This document shows, piece after piece, positions 43,824-50,174 of a DNA stretch of 50,174 nucleotides. The position numbers and the translations under genes were made by a program. Source of the stretch: Pelagibius sp. Its GTDB lineage: Bacteria; Pseudomonadota; Alphaproteobacteria; Kiloniellales; Kiloniellaceae. The stretch lies in contig NZ_JANQOI010000035.1 of the NCBI RefSeq assembly GCF_028289705.1, positions 1 to 50,174 of the forward strand, given 5' to 3'. How positions within the stretch are numbered: the first letter of the stretch is position 1; every line of letters starts with the position of its first letter. Below the pieces are notes generated by a model. That model saw only the letters and a list, made by a program, of their open reading frames with translations, did not search any database and was not told the DNA's origin.

Positions 43824-43860
43824 GGCCGGAACCGATTCGACGCAGGTCGAAAATGCTCTA
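43824..43860. repeat. Dispersed TTCGAC palindrome, copy B
   Basis: GGCCGGAACCGATTCGAC then GCAG then GTCGAAAATGCTCTA. The core stem occupies 43836-43841 and 43846-43851. Its flanks match copy A (496-529) almost base for base. It fills the gap between convergent LysE and response-regulator stops (43814 and 43858) and is probably their shared terminator. Confidence 0.75.
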
Positions 43861-44232
43861 ACCGGTCGAATTCAAGGAATCCCGCACCAGGACCAGGATC
43901 TGTTTCGGGCCGAAGGGCTTGGGCAGGGCATGGGTGGCGCCCAGCACTCTTGCGTGTTGAAGCGGCACCTTTTCCGCGAGGCTGCCCCCGCCGGAGATGG
44001 CGATAATCGGCAGATCGGGGTCGAGCTTTCGCAGGGCTGCAATAGTCTCGATCCCTTCCATCTGGGGCATGATGATATCGGAGATCACGAGATCCACCGC
44101 TTCGTCGCGCGCCGCAGCCATTCCCACAGAGCCGTTCTCGGCTTCCATGACTTCGTGGCCTTCGGATTCGAGAATGCGGGCGAGGGTGTAGCGTGAGAGG
44201 CTGTCGTCGTCGATGATCAGTATCCTTGCCAT
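43858..44232 (-). CDS. Single-domain CheY-like response regulator
   Basis: 124 residues, receiver domain only. Acidic pocket Asp8-Asp10 (LIIDDDS), phosphorylation site Asp52 (VISDIIMPQMEG), and the conserved lysine in ALPKPFG. No output domain, so it signals by protein contact or in a relay. It begins six bases after the stop of the FixL-like kinase and is surely co-transcribed with it. Many FixL systems use the DNA-binding FixJ instead, so this partner is unusual. Confidence 0.94.
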   Translation of the reverse strand: MARILIIDDDSLSRYTLARILESEGHEVMEAENGSVGMAAARDEAVDLVISDIIMPQMEGIETIAALRKLDPDLPIIAISGGGSLAEKVPLQHARVLGATHALPKPFGPKQILVLVRDSLNSTG

Positions 44233-44238
44233 CCGCGT

Positions 44239-46245
44239 TCACCTCCCAGCGCCGGGGTTCTCGTCGGCCGCCCGCGGCAGATAGACGGAGAACCGGGTGC
44301 CTTGGCCCACTTCGCTGGCAACGGTGATCGTCCCGTTGTGGCCCCTGACGATGCCATAGGCGACTGTAAGCCCCAGGCCGTGGCCTTTGTTGGCTGGCTT
44401 GGTGGTGAAGAACGGCTCGAAGATCCGCTCGATCGTGGCCTGATCCATGCCGCGGCCGGTGTCGGTTACATCGATCCGGAAATAGGGTCCGGGTTCCAGA
44501 TTGGCGAGCTTTCCGGTATCGAGCTCAACGGCGGAAATCCCGATCCGGAGGACGCCGCCCGACTGGATCATCGCATCGCTGGCGTTGGTCGCCAGGTTCA
44601 CGATGACCTGTCGAATCTGCGTCGCATCCACAAAAACGAAGCCGGTGGCATCGTCCAGTTGCTCGATCATCTCGATGGTGCTCGGCAGACCGGCCCGAAG
44701 GAATCTGATCGCGTCATGCACGATCTCCGCGATGTCCGCAGGGCGACGATCGGGGGGGTCTTGACGGCTGAAGGTGAGAAGCTGGCGCACCAGATCCTGG
44801 GCGTGATAGGCGGCATCAAGAACCTTGTGGAGGTTGGTGCGTTCTTTGGACTCTTTCGGCAGAAGCGGCGCGGTCAGCTCGGTCAATCCGATGATCGGAA
44901 GGAGAGCGTTGTTGAAGTCGTGGGCGATGCCGCCGACGAGGTTGCCGAGCGCATCGATCTTCTGGGCCTGATAAACCTGTTGCTGCAATGCCATCTGAGC
45001 CTTTTCGGCCTCCTTTCGTTCCGTCAAGTCTCTGTTCACGCCAATCCTGGCGATCAGTTCACCGCTTACGTCGTACAGCGGCAGCACATGGGTCTCGCAG
45101 ACGCCTTGGCTGCCGTCCTTGCGGACGAAGTTGATCTCGCCGCGCCATTCGCCGGTGCGATTGACTCCCTCGACGATCTCCAACCGCAATTCCTCCGCTT
45201 CAGCCGGATGATGGAGAATGGATGGCGTGTTGTGCAGAACTTCTTGCCTGGTGTAGCCGAACATGTGTTTCGCTGCCGGATTCCAATCGCTGATTCGCCC
45301 TTCGAGGTCGGTGACAATGATCCCGTCGGACATTTGCTCGAAGATCAGCGCCTGACGGCGCAATGCCTCGATGGTGGCCTTGCGTTCCGAGTTGTCGCGC
45401 ATCACCCCGACGAAGAGCTGGGTTTCGCCGTACAACACTTCGCCCACCGACAGCTCGACCGGAAACAGGGTGCCGTCCTGTCGCAGGGCGGTGACTTCGC
45501 GGCCAGTTCCGATGATCCTGGCCTCACCGCCCTCGCGGTAGCGGCGCAGATAGGCATCATGGTCCCGCGAGAAGGGCGGCCCCATGAGAACGCTCACGTT
45601 CTGCCCGATCAGGTCGACTGCTCTGTAGCCGAACATGCGGCAGCATGACGGATTGCAATCGCGCACTATGCCGTAAGCGTCGGTGATGATCAGCGCATCC
45701 ACCACCGTGTCGAACACCGCGCGAAGCTGTGCTTCGCTGCCGCTCAGCGCGTCTCTCGGTTCGCCTCTTGCGCCGGCCGCCGACGCGGGAGCCTGCTTCA
45801 CACCGGCCGCGGCCCGATTCCCCTGAGGGACACCCGGTTTCAAGGCGCTTTGCGACCGGGGTTGAACGGTCCGTTCCGTCTTGGCGTGTAACAGCAACGA
45901 GGCAGTGAGCCAAATCGCCAGGATGGCGAACCCGCGGTTGGTCAGGGCGGCCCAATCTTCGGCCGGCGGGGGGCCGTAAAAGTAGCCCGCCGCCGCCAGC
46001 AACGAACAAAGGGCGGCGATGGCGATCAGACAGAGGACGCTATTGAGCCACCAACAGAGCAGCACGACGCCGACATAGGGAATGCCGACAGCCACACCGA
46101 GCGGCATCGAAATGTCGGCAAACAGGGCTGCGGCTGCAGCAGCAGCCACCACGACGAATGACCACGACCTCATCCGCTGCATCGCGGTAACCGCAGGCGC
46201 GAGATCAAAAGAGGTCCGTTCTCTCCGCTGGAGACGAGTCGGCAT
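44239..46245 (-). CDS. FixL-like membrane PAS sensor histidine kinase
   Basis: 668 residues. Four hydrophobic segments (about 28-46, 50-68, 70-88, 104-120), a linker, PAS-1 (170-288), PAS-2 (295-412), then a kinase with His442 (GGIAHDFNN), N box Asn554, DTGRGM and GHGLGLTV. PAS-1 holds the residues known from FixL heme domains in the same spacing: His229 (proximal heme ligand equivalent), Arg235 and Arg249 (IIGTGR), matching His200, Arg206 and Arg220 of Bradyrhizobium FixL. So it probably binds heme and senses oxygen or another gas. ATG at 46245. Pairs with the CheY-like regulator six bases downstream. Confidence 0.92.
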   Translation of the reverse strand: MPTRLQRRERTSFDLAPAVTAMQRMRSWSFVVVAAAAAAALFADISMPLGVAVGIPYVGVVLLCWWLNSVLCLIAIAALCSLLAAAGYFYGPPPAEDWAALTNRGFAILAIWLTASLLLHAKTERTVQPRSQSALKPGVPQGNRAAAGVKQAPASAAGARGEPRDALSGSEAQLRAVFDTVVDALIITDAYGIVRDCNPSCCRMFGYRAVDLIGQNVSVLMGPPFSRDHDAYLRRYREGGEARIIGTGREVTALRQDGTLFPVELSVGEVLYGETQLFVGVMRDNSERKATIEALRRQALIFEQMSDGIIVTDLEGRISDWNPAAKHMFGYTRQEVLHNTPSILHHPAEAEELRLEIVEGVNRTGEWRGEINFVRKDGSQGVCETHVLPLYDVSGELIARIGVNRDLTERKEAEKAQMALQQQVYQAQKIDALGNLVGGIAHDFNNALLPIIGLTELTAPLLPKESKERTNLHKVLDAAYHAQDLVRQLLTFSRQDPPDRRPADIAEIVHDAIRFLRAGLPSTIEMIEQLDDATGFVFVDATQIRQVIVNLATNASDAMIQSGGVLRIGISAVELDTGKLANLEPGPYFRIDVTDTGRGMDQATIERIFEPFFTTKPANKGHGLGLTVAYGIVRGHNGTITVASEVGQGTRFSVYLPRAADENPGAGR

Positions 46246-46461
46246 TGCCTTGAGGCTGCAACCTCGGTGCTATTTTGGGTGTCGCAGAAAGCTGCGTCAG
46301 GTCGGTCGACAAGGGTGATAATAGAAGTTGAAATAAGCCGTGTCATTAAACTAAAGGGGGATCAACTCTTAGCACTGCTGAACGCATAGCGTGCTCCCGG
46401 TGCAACAGTCGCCGTAACCGTTCCCCAAAGCCTGCAAGGCCATCGGCCTGTCCGGAAGGCG

Positions 46462-46477
46462 CTGTCCTGTGGGACAG
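46462..46477. terminator. Small hairpin downstream of the 130-residue unknown gene
   Basis: CTGTCC-TGTG-GGACAG, a perfect 6-bp stem, 37 bases past the minus-strand stop at 46514. A possible terminator of the chemoreceptor operon. The rest of the gap to 46245 shows no feature beyond a moderately AT-rich patch near 46320-46370, likely the promoter of the kinase gene. Confidence 0.35.
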
Positions 46478-46513
46478 GGAAATCTCCGGTTAGGCGCTTG
46501 CGGCCGCTGAGCC

Positions 46514-46906
46514 TCATGATCCGGGCGGTCGCTCGGCGCAGATCAATTCGTGGCAGAGGCGCAGAACCTCGGCGCAGTTCTTCAACTGCATGTGGAGGTT
46601 TGCGATCTCAGCGGGATCCGCGATCGTCCTGGAGGTGATCGACTTGAGATCGGCCAGCGTTTCCTCGATGAGAAGGCAGGCAACGCGGTATTGCGCGTCG
46701 CCGCCGTTTGCGTTCATGCACCCCAGAGTCCACTCGAGGGTTCGGATCGTTTCGCGCTGCATGGCGAAAGCGAGCTCCAGCTCGCTGTCGCCAGTACCGG
46801 AGGCCGCATTGATGCGGTCCTCGCCGACGGGGAAAGCGACAACATTTGTCGTGCCGCAGGCTGGCTTGCCGGGCGCGGCTGCGCCCGGACCCATCGTGAT
46901 TTTCAT
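46514..46906 (-). CDS. Small protein of unknown function behind the chemoreceptor
   Basis: 130 residues. The first 35 are Gly/Ala/Pro-rich and likely disordered. The rest is helical (LELAFAMQRETIRTLEWTLGCMN, VACLLIEETLADLKS, LHMQLKNCAEVLRLCHELIC), suggesting a small helical bundle with five cysteines. No family recognised. ATG 46906 has GAGG five bases upstream; the frame extends further without a ribosome site. It follows the chemoreceptor by 85 bases on the same strand and may act in the same pathway. Confidence 0.72.
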   Translation of the reverse strand: MKITMGPGAAAPGKPACGTTNVVAFPVGEDRINAASGTGDSELELAFAMQRETIRTLEWTLGCMNANGGDAQYRVACLLIEETLADLKSITSRTIADPAEIANLHMQLKNCAEVLRLCHELICAERPPGS

Positions 46907-46991
46907 TTCTGCCTCGCTGGACTTCGGTTCGGGCTGCCTTTGCCAAGGGGCCAAGCGCAGGGCAAGCTTGCCTGGCCCCTTGCGCATGGGC

Positions 46992-48599
46992 TCAGAGCGC
47001 GCGCACCTCAACGAGAAAACCGTCGACCTGGTCTTTCAAGGTCGTCATCTGCTTCGCCAACTCGCCCGCGGATTCGAGCACCTGGCTTGCCGACTGACCT
47101 GTCTCGGAAGCGGCCTGGCTGAGCCCCGAGACGTTGTTGGTCACCTCGCCGGTGCCGGCTGAGGCCTGCTGGACGTTGCGGGCAATCTCCGCCGTCGCCG
47201 CCGTTTGTTCCTCGATCGCCGCGGAAACACTGGTGGCGATTTCGTTCATGTCCTGGATCGTCTTGTCGATCTCCTGGATCGCCTTGACCGCGTCGTTGCT
47301 GACCGACTGGATCGAGGAGATCTGGGCGGCGATTTCGCCGGTCGCCTTGCCGGTTTCGGTCGCGAGGCTCTTGACCTCGTTGGCAACCACGGCAAAGCCC
47401 TTGCCCGCATCGCCGGCGCGCGCCGCCTCAATGGTGGCGTTGAGGGCCAGCAGGTTGGTCTGCTCGGCGATGTCGTTGATCAGATCGACGACCTTTCCGA
47501 TCTTGTTGACGGCCTCGGCCAAGCCCTTGATGGTCTCGTCGGTGCGTTTGGCCTCGGTGCTTGCCTTGCTGGCGATCTCGGCCGAATTGGCGACCCGGTC
47601 GCTGATCTCCTTGATCGAGGCGGACAGCTCCTCGGCCGCGGAAGCCACGGTCTCGACGTTGGTCGAAGCCTGCTGGGCGGCTGCTGCGACACTGTTGGCC
47701 TGACTGTTGGACTCGTCGGCCACGCTGGACATGGATTCGGCGGTGGACCGCAATTCGGTCGTGGCCGAAGATGCGAGCTCGACCACGCTCTTGACGTTGT
47801 TCTCGAAGTTGTTTGCCAGTTTCACCTGGCCGGTGATCACGCTCCAGCAAACCATCGGGCCGAGATACTCGCCGCTTTTGTCCGTCACGGCGCTGACGTT
47901 GAGGGAGAGTGTTTCCTCGCCCAATTCGATCTTTGCATTGTGCGGCAGGTTTTTCGGGTTGGCCAAGATGCTGCGTTGATGCGTTGGGTTCTTGTGGAAG
48001 ACATCGATGCACTGGCCCATCAGGGCGTCGACCTGGCAGGGCAGGAGGTGCTCGATAGACTGGAGTGTCTTCCGGCTGGTCGCATTGACATAGTTCAACT
48101 TGAACTCCACCGGATCGCACATCATGACGTTGATTGGCATGTTGTCGACCATTTGCAGCAGACGGTGTGCTTCGGCGTCGGCCTTGACCTTCTCCGTGAT
48201 GACGCTCCAGGTCACCATGGGGAAAATGTAGGTGCCGTCGCTGTCGTAGACGGCGGTGACCAGCAGGTCGAGGATTTCGCCGCCGATCTCGATGTTGGCC
48301 TGGTGCGGCAGGTTCTTCGGATTGGAGAGCAGGCTGCGCTGGTGGGCCGCATTCTTGTGAAACACGTCGATGCAGGTGCCGACCAGTTGGTCGGCCTTGA
48401 TGTCGAGCACGTGCTCTAGCTGCTTGAGCGCCTGGAGCGTTGCCTTGTTGGCGTAAATGATCTGAAAGTTCGCCAGATCGCAGACCATTACGTTAATGGG
48501 CATGTTCTCGACCATCTGCCGTAAGGCTTCGCAGTCGATGGCGGCTTCGCCGGTTGATGGCTTGTTGGCCTTCTTGGATTTTGCCAGGAACTTGACCAT
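46992..48599 (-). CDS. Soluble tandem-PAS methyl-accepting chemotaxis protein
   Basis: 535 residues, no membrane segment. Two PAS-like domains (about 24-135 and 145-256) are internal duplicates: both start MPINVM and both contain CIDVFHKN..HQRS.L.NPKNLPH and a closing W-SVIT. The methyl-accepting signalling region follows (about 265-530), with the hairpin tip DLINDIAEQTNLLALNATIEAARAGDAGKGFAVVANEVKSLA. So it is a cytoplasmic chemoreceptor sensing an internal cue, perhaps redox or a bound cofactor. ATG at 48599 with GGAG eight bases upstream. No che genes are nearby; the small unknown gene lies downstream. Confidence 0.93.
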   Translation of the reverse strand: MVKFLAKSKKANKPSTGEAAIDCEALRQMVENMPINVMVCDLANFQIIYANKATLQALKQLEHVLDIKADQLVGTCIDVFHKNAAHQRSLLSNPKNLPHQANIEIGGEILDLLVTAVYDSDGTYIFPMVTWSVITEKVKADAEAHRLLQMVDNMPINVMMCDPVEFKLNYVNATSRKTLQSIEHLLPCQVDALMGQCIDVFHKNPTHQRSILANPKNLPHNAKIELGEETLSLNVSAVTDKSGEYLGPMVCWSVITGQVKLANNFENNVKSVVELASSATTELRSTAESMSSVADESNSQANSVAAAAQQASTNVETVASAAEELSASIKEISDRVANSAEIASKASTEAKRTDETIKGLAEAVNKIGKVVDLINDIAEQTNLLALNATIEAARAGDAGKGFAVVANEVKSLATETGKATGEIAAQISSIQSVSNDAVKAIQEIDKTIQDMNEIATSVSAAIEEQTAATAEIARNVQQASAGTGEVTNNVSGLSQAASETGQSASQVLESAGELAKQMTTLKDQVDGFLVEVRAL

Positions 48600-48941
48600 T
48601 GATTTGGCTCCAGGATTCTGTGTTAGCGGCGGGCGCTGTTCCGATCGTCTCAGTAGGCCCGAGGGACGATTTGATTTCCGAAGTATTTTTCAGAAGATCT
48701 GTTTGTGGTTTAGATAAAAATGGTTGTTTAACCCTAAATTATTTGCACGTAATTATAGTAGTTAATATAATTATCAGTGAATACTCTAATGGCGTTAAAT
48801 AACGATCATAATTGCTAGCTATCTGGTAAAATTGATAGGTGCCGCTTTCGATTGTCCGGTGCAGCCACGCGCAAGGTGTCCGGCGCTTGGCGCACGCATC
48901 CGGCGTCGATTTACGAAAGGGGGCGGGGTGCGAGACCGCGC
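48600..48941. other. AT-rich intergenic region upstream of the chemoreceptor gene
   Basis: 342 bases without a gene. From about 48665 to 48840 the sequence is strikingly AT-rich (runs such as TAATTATAGTAGTTAATATA) against the high-GC background. It contains ATCGTC...GACGAT and GGTT-GTTT-AACC inverted repeats. Most likely the chemoreceptor promoter and its binding sites. I could not assign a specific -35/-10 pair. Confidence 0.5.
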
Positions 48942-49616
48942 TCAACGCTCCCGCCAGCCGAACTTCAGGGCCCTGGTTACGACCTGCGTTCGGTTGGATG
49001 CGTCGAGCTTCTGGCAGAGTCTGCGCACGTGGAAGGCCGCCGTGGCTTCGGATATCTCCAGATCGCGGGCGATTTCCTTGTTCGAGAAGCCCTTGGTCAG
49101 AAGCGCCAGAACCTCGGCCTCCCGGGGCGATATCCGGTTCAATGGATTTCCCGCTTCCCAAGACGCTATCGGATGGCGGTGTCTGGCATCTTCCTCGGAT
49201 GTTCCGCCCTTGGGGAGCGACCCGGGTATAAACCGGGAGGGTACGTAGGTCTCTCCGGTAAGCACGAGTTCGAGCGCCTTGATGACGGCGGGGGCCGACA
49301 TCTGCTTGGGCACGAACCCGGCCGCGCCGAGCTCGAGGGCGCGTGAAACCACCTCGTGATCGCCAAAGCCCGAGAAGATCACCACGGGAAGGTCCGGGAA
49401 GCGCTGCTGAATTCGTATAAGGCCATCGAGGCCGTTCATGCCCTGCATCTTCATGTCCAGAAGCACAAGGTCGATCGGGCCGTGTCTGCCGATCCACTCG
49501 AGCGCCTCGTCGAGGGTTTCTGCCTGTTGGACGAACGCGTTGGGATTGTGGGCCTTCAGGTATTCGGCGAAGGTATCGGAAACCAGCCTATGGTCGTCGG
49601 CAATAAGAACGCGCAC
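48942..49616 (-). CDS. NarL/FixJ-family response regulator
   Basis: 224 residues. Receiver domain with Asp7-Asp8 (VLIADDH), phosphorylation site Asp54 (LVLLDMKMQG) and Lys in GFVPKQMS. A linker is followed by a LuxR-type helix-turn-helix (about 165-220): ISPREAEVLALLTKGFSNKEIARDLEISEATAAFHVRRLCQKL. GTG at 49616 fits AAGGGGGG eight bases upstream; an earlier start would add 23 residues with no receiver similarity. No kinase adjacent on the same transcript. The FixL-like kinase 2.7 kb away or the orphan kinase at 12626 could be partners. Confidence 0.93.
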   Translation of the reverse strand: MRVLIADDHRLVSDTFAEYLKAHNPNAFVQQAETLDEALEWIGRHGPIDLVLLDMKMQGMNGLDGLIRIQQRFPDLPVVIFSGFGDHEVVSRALELGAAGFVPKQMSAPAVIKALELVLTGETYVPSRFIPGSLPKGGTSEEDARHRHPIASWEAGNPLNRISPREAEVLALLTKGFSNKEIARDLEISEATAAFHVRRLCQKLDASNRTQVVTRALKFGWRER

Positions 49617-49884
49617 GTCGTAAACCCCCCTTGGGATTGGCCGCGCCTGATGCACCAATCCAGAGGACAAAGTTTGATCCTGCATTGATAGGAATCAAAC
49701 CACTTCGTTGAATGGAAATCGGGGCGGTTCGCCAGGTTTTCGAGATCGTGGACCGGCAAGCGGTGCTCCCGCAGCGCGCGATCGTCCCGTGTGTCGGGCC
49801 CGCGATCCGGAGAATACTCTCAAGGCCAATCGACGTTGCGAGATGGCCGGTTGTCGTTTCCGGGCCGTCTGCCGGACGAGCGCC

Positions 49885-49929
49885 CGGGCTGTTACCGACC
49901 GGGCTGTTACCGACCGGGCTGTTACCGAT
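49885..49929. repeat. Tandem 15-base repeat, three units
   Basis: CGGGCTGTTACCGAC repeated head to tail three times, the third ending in T instead of C where it runs into the dispersed TTCGAC palindrome. It could be a slippage product or a set of binding sites; no gene start is close enough to favour the latter. Confidence 0.8.
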
Positions 49930-49944
49930 TCGACGAAAGTCGAA
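49922..49944. repeat. Dispersed TTCGAC palindrome, copy C
   Basis: TTACCGATTCGAC then GAAA then GTCGAA. The core stem is 49929-49934 with 49939-49944. It lies seven bases past the EamA stop on the minus strand. It shares the ACCGATTCGAC left flank with copies A and B, but the right flank (AAGAAACCTAGA) has diverged. Confidence 0.65.
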
Positions 49945-49951
49945 AAGAAAC

Positions 49952-50174
49952 CTAGACCGCCACCGCCTTCACCTTGCGTTCGCGGTAGAGCAGGTAGAGG
50001 CCGCTCATCAGCACCACGGCGGCACCGACGATGGTCCAGACGTCGGGCAGATCGCCGAACACCAGGAAGCCCAGCAGCACCATGGGCACGATCTGGGTGT
50101 AGTTGAAGGGCGCCAGGACCGGCGCCGGCGCCAGGCGGTGCGCCGATATCAACAGCCAGTGCCCGATGCCGCCG
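49952..50174 (-). CDS. EamA/DMT-family transporter, C-terminal fragment
   Basis: Partial: the gene continues past the window edge, leaving about the last 73 residues. It reads HWLLISAHRLAPAPVLAPFN then YTQIVPMVLLGFLVFGDLPD and a final helix VGAAVVLMSGLYLLYRERK. This is the end of the second EamA repeat in drug/metabolite transporters. It stops at 49952 with a short basic tail. Substrate cannot be judged from this part. Confidence 0.88.
   Translation of the reverse strand, partial: GGIGHWLLISAHRLAPAPVLAPFNYTQIVPMVLLGFLVFGDLPDVWTIVGAAVVLMSGLYLLYRERKVKAVAV

Larger units (their letters stand above)
49617..49951. other. 335-base gap between NarL-type regulator and EamA gene
   Basis: Holds the regulator promoter (an AT-richer stretch near 49665-49715), a tandem 15-base repeat at 49885-49929 and a dispersed palindrome at 49922-49944, both listed separately. 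I see no gene. Confidence 0.5.

Overview
The window reads as chromosome of a high-GC alphaproteobacterium, most like a Rhodospirillales/Kiloniellales-type marine or soil heterotroph. Grounds: a MipZ division ATPase (an alphaproteobacterial protein) with a CtrA-like TTAACCAT half-site upstream, a FixL-like sensor kinase, TRAP transport, a DenD/DgoK/DgoA sugar-acid block, and dispersed palindromic repeats typical of that class. The genus assignment is an impression, not a search result. No rRNA, tRNA, CRISPR array, phage gene or intact transposase was seen.

Layout. 1-538: repeats only (two 135-bp cruciform elements, a long hairpin, a small dispersed palindrome). 539-8511: a sulfonate unit made of an IclR regulator, a three-gene TRAP transporter and, divergently, a GMC oxidoreductase and sulfoacetaldehyde acetyltransferase (xsc). 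Together these fit uptake and breakdown of isethionate: import, oxidation to sulfoacetaldehyde, then cleavage by Xsc to acetyl phosphate and sulfite. 8568-20298: mixed genes, namely a class III cyclase, a large lipoprotein of visibly lower GC and unknown function, an orphan PAS histidine kinase, a secreted TPR protein, a periplasmic sorbosone-dehydrogenase-like protein with its cytochrome c, a secreted unknown, a YbaN-like membrane protein and a DUF3313-like lipoprotein. 20602-21879: a TerB-MipZ fusion whose 3' end overlaps a convergent SLC13-type transporter.

23943-43071 is dominated by sugar and sugar-acid catabolism, interrupted by unrelated genes. It holds an aldose epimerase / DHDPS-like / membrane protein operon, a flavin amine oxidase, an SMP-30 lactonase, a 3-hydroxyisobutyrate-dehydrogenase-like enzyme, an FAH-family diketo-acid hydrolase, a D-2-hydroxyacid dehydrogenase, a DenD-DgoK-DgoA operon, an IlvD/Edd sugar-acid dehydratase and an SDR. 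Parts of a phosphorylating route (DgoK, DgoA) and of a non-phosphorylating route (dehydratase, SDR, FAH hydrolase) lie side by side. An orphan ParA, a CYTH-CHAD protein and a SixA-type phosphatase sit between them. A 180-bp palindromic element lies exactly between the stop codons of the SDR and a homocysteine methyltransferase.

43134-50174 is mainly signalling: a LysE exporter, a CheY-like regulator paired with a membrane kinase carrying the FixL heme-PAS residues, a soluble tandem-PAS chemoreceptor with a small unknown gene behind it, a NarL-type regulator, and the C-terminal end of an EamA transporter cut by the window edge.

Most gene calls rest on motifs and full-length family resemblance read directly from the translations. 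Substrates of the transporters and sugar-acid enzymes are inferred from gene neighbourhood.
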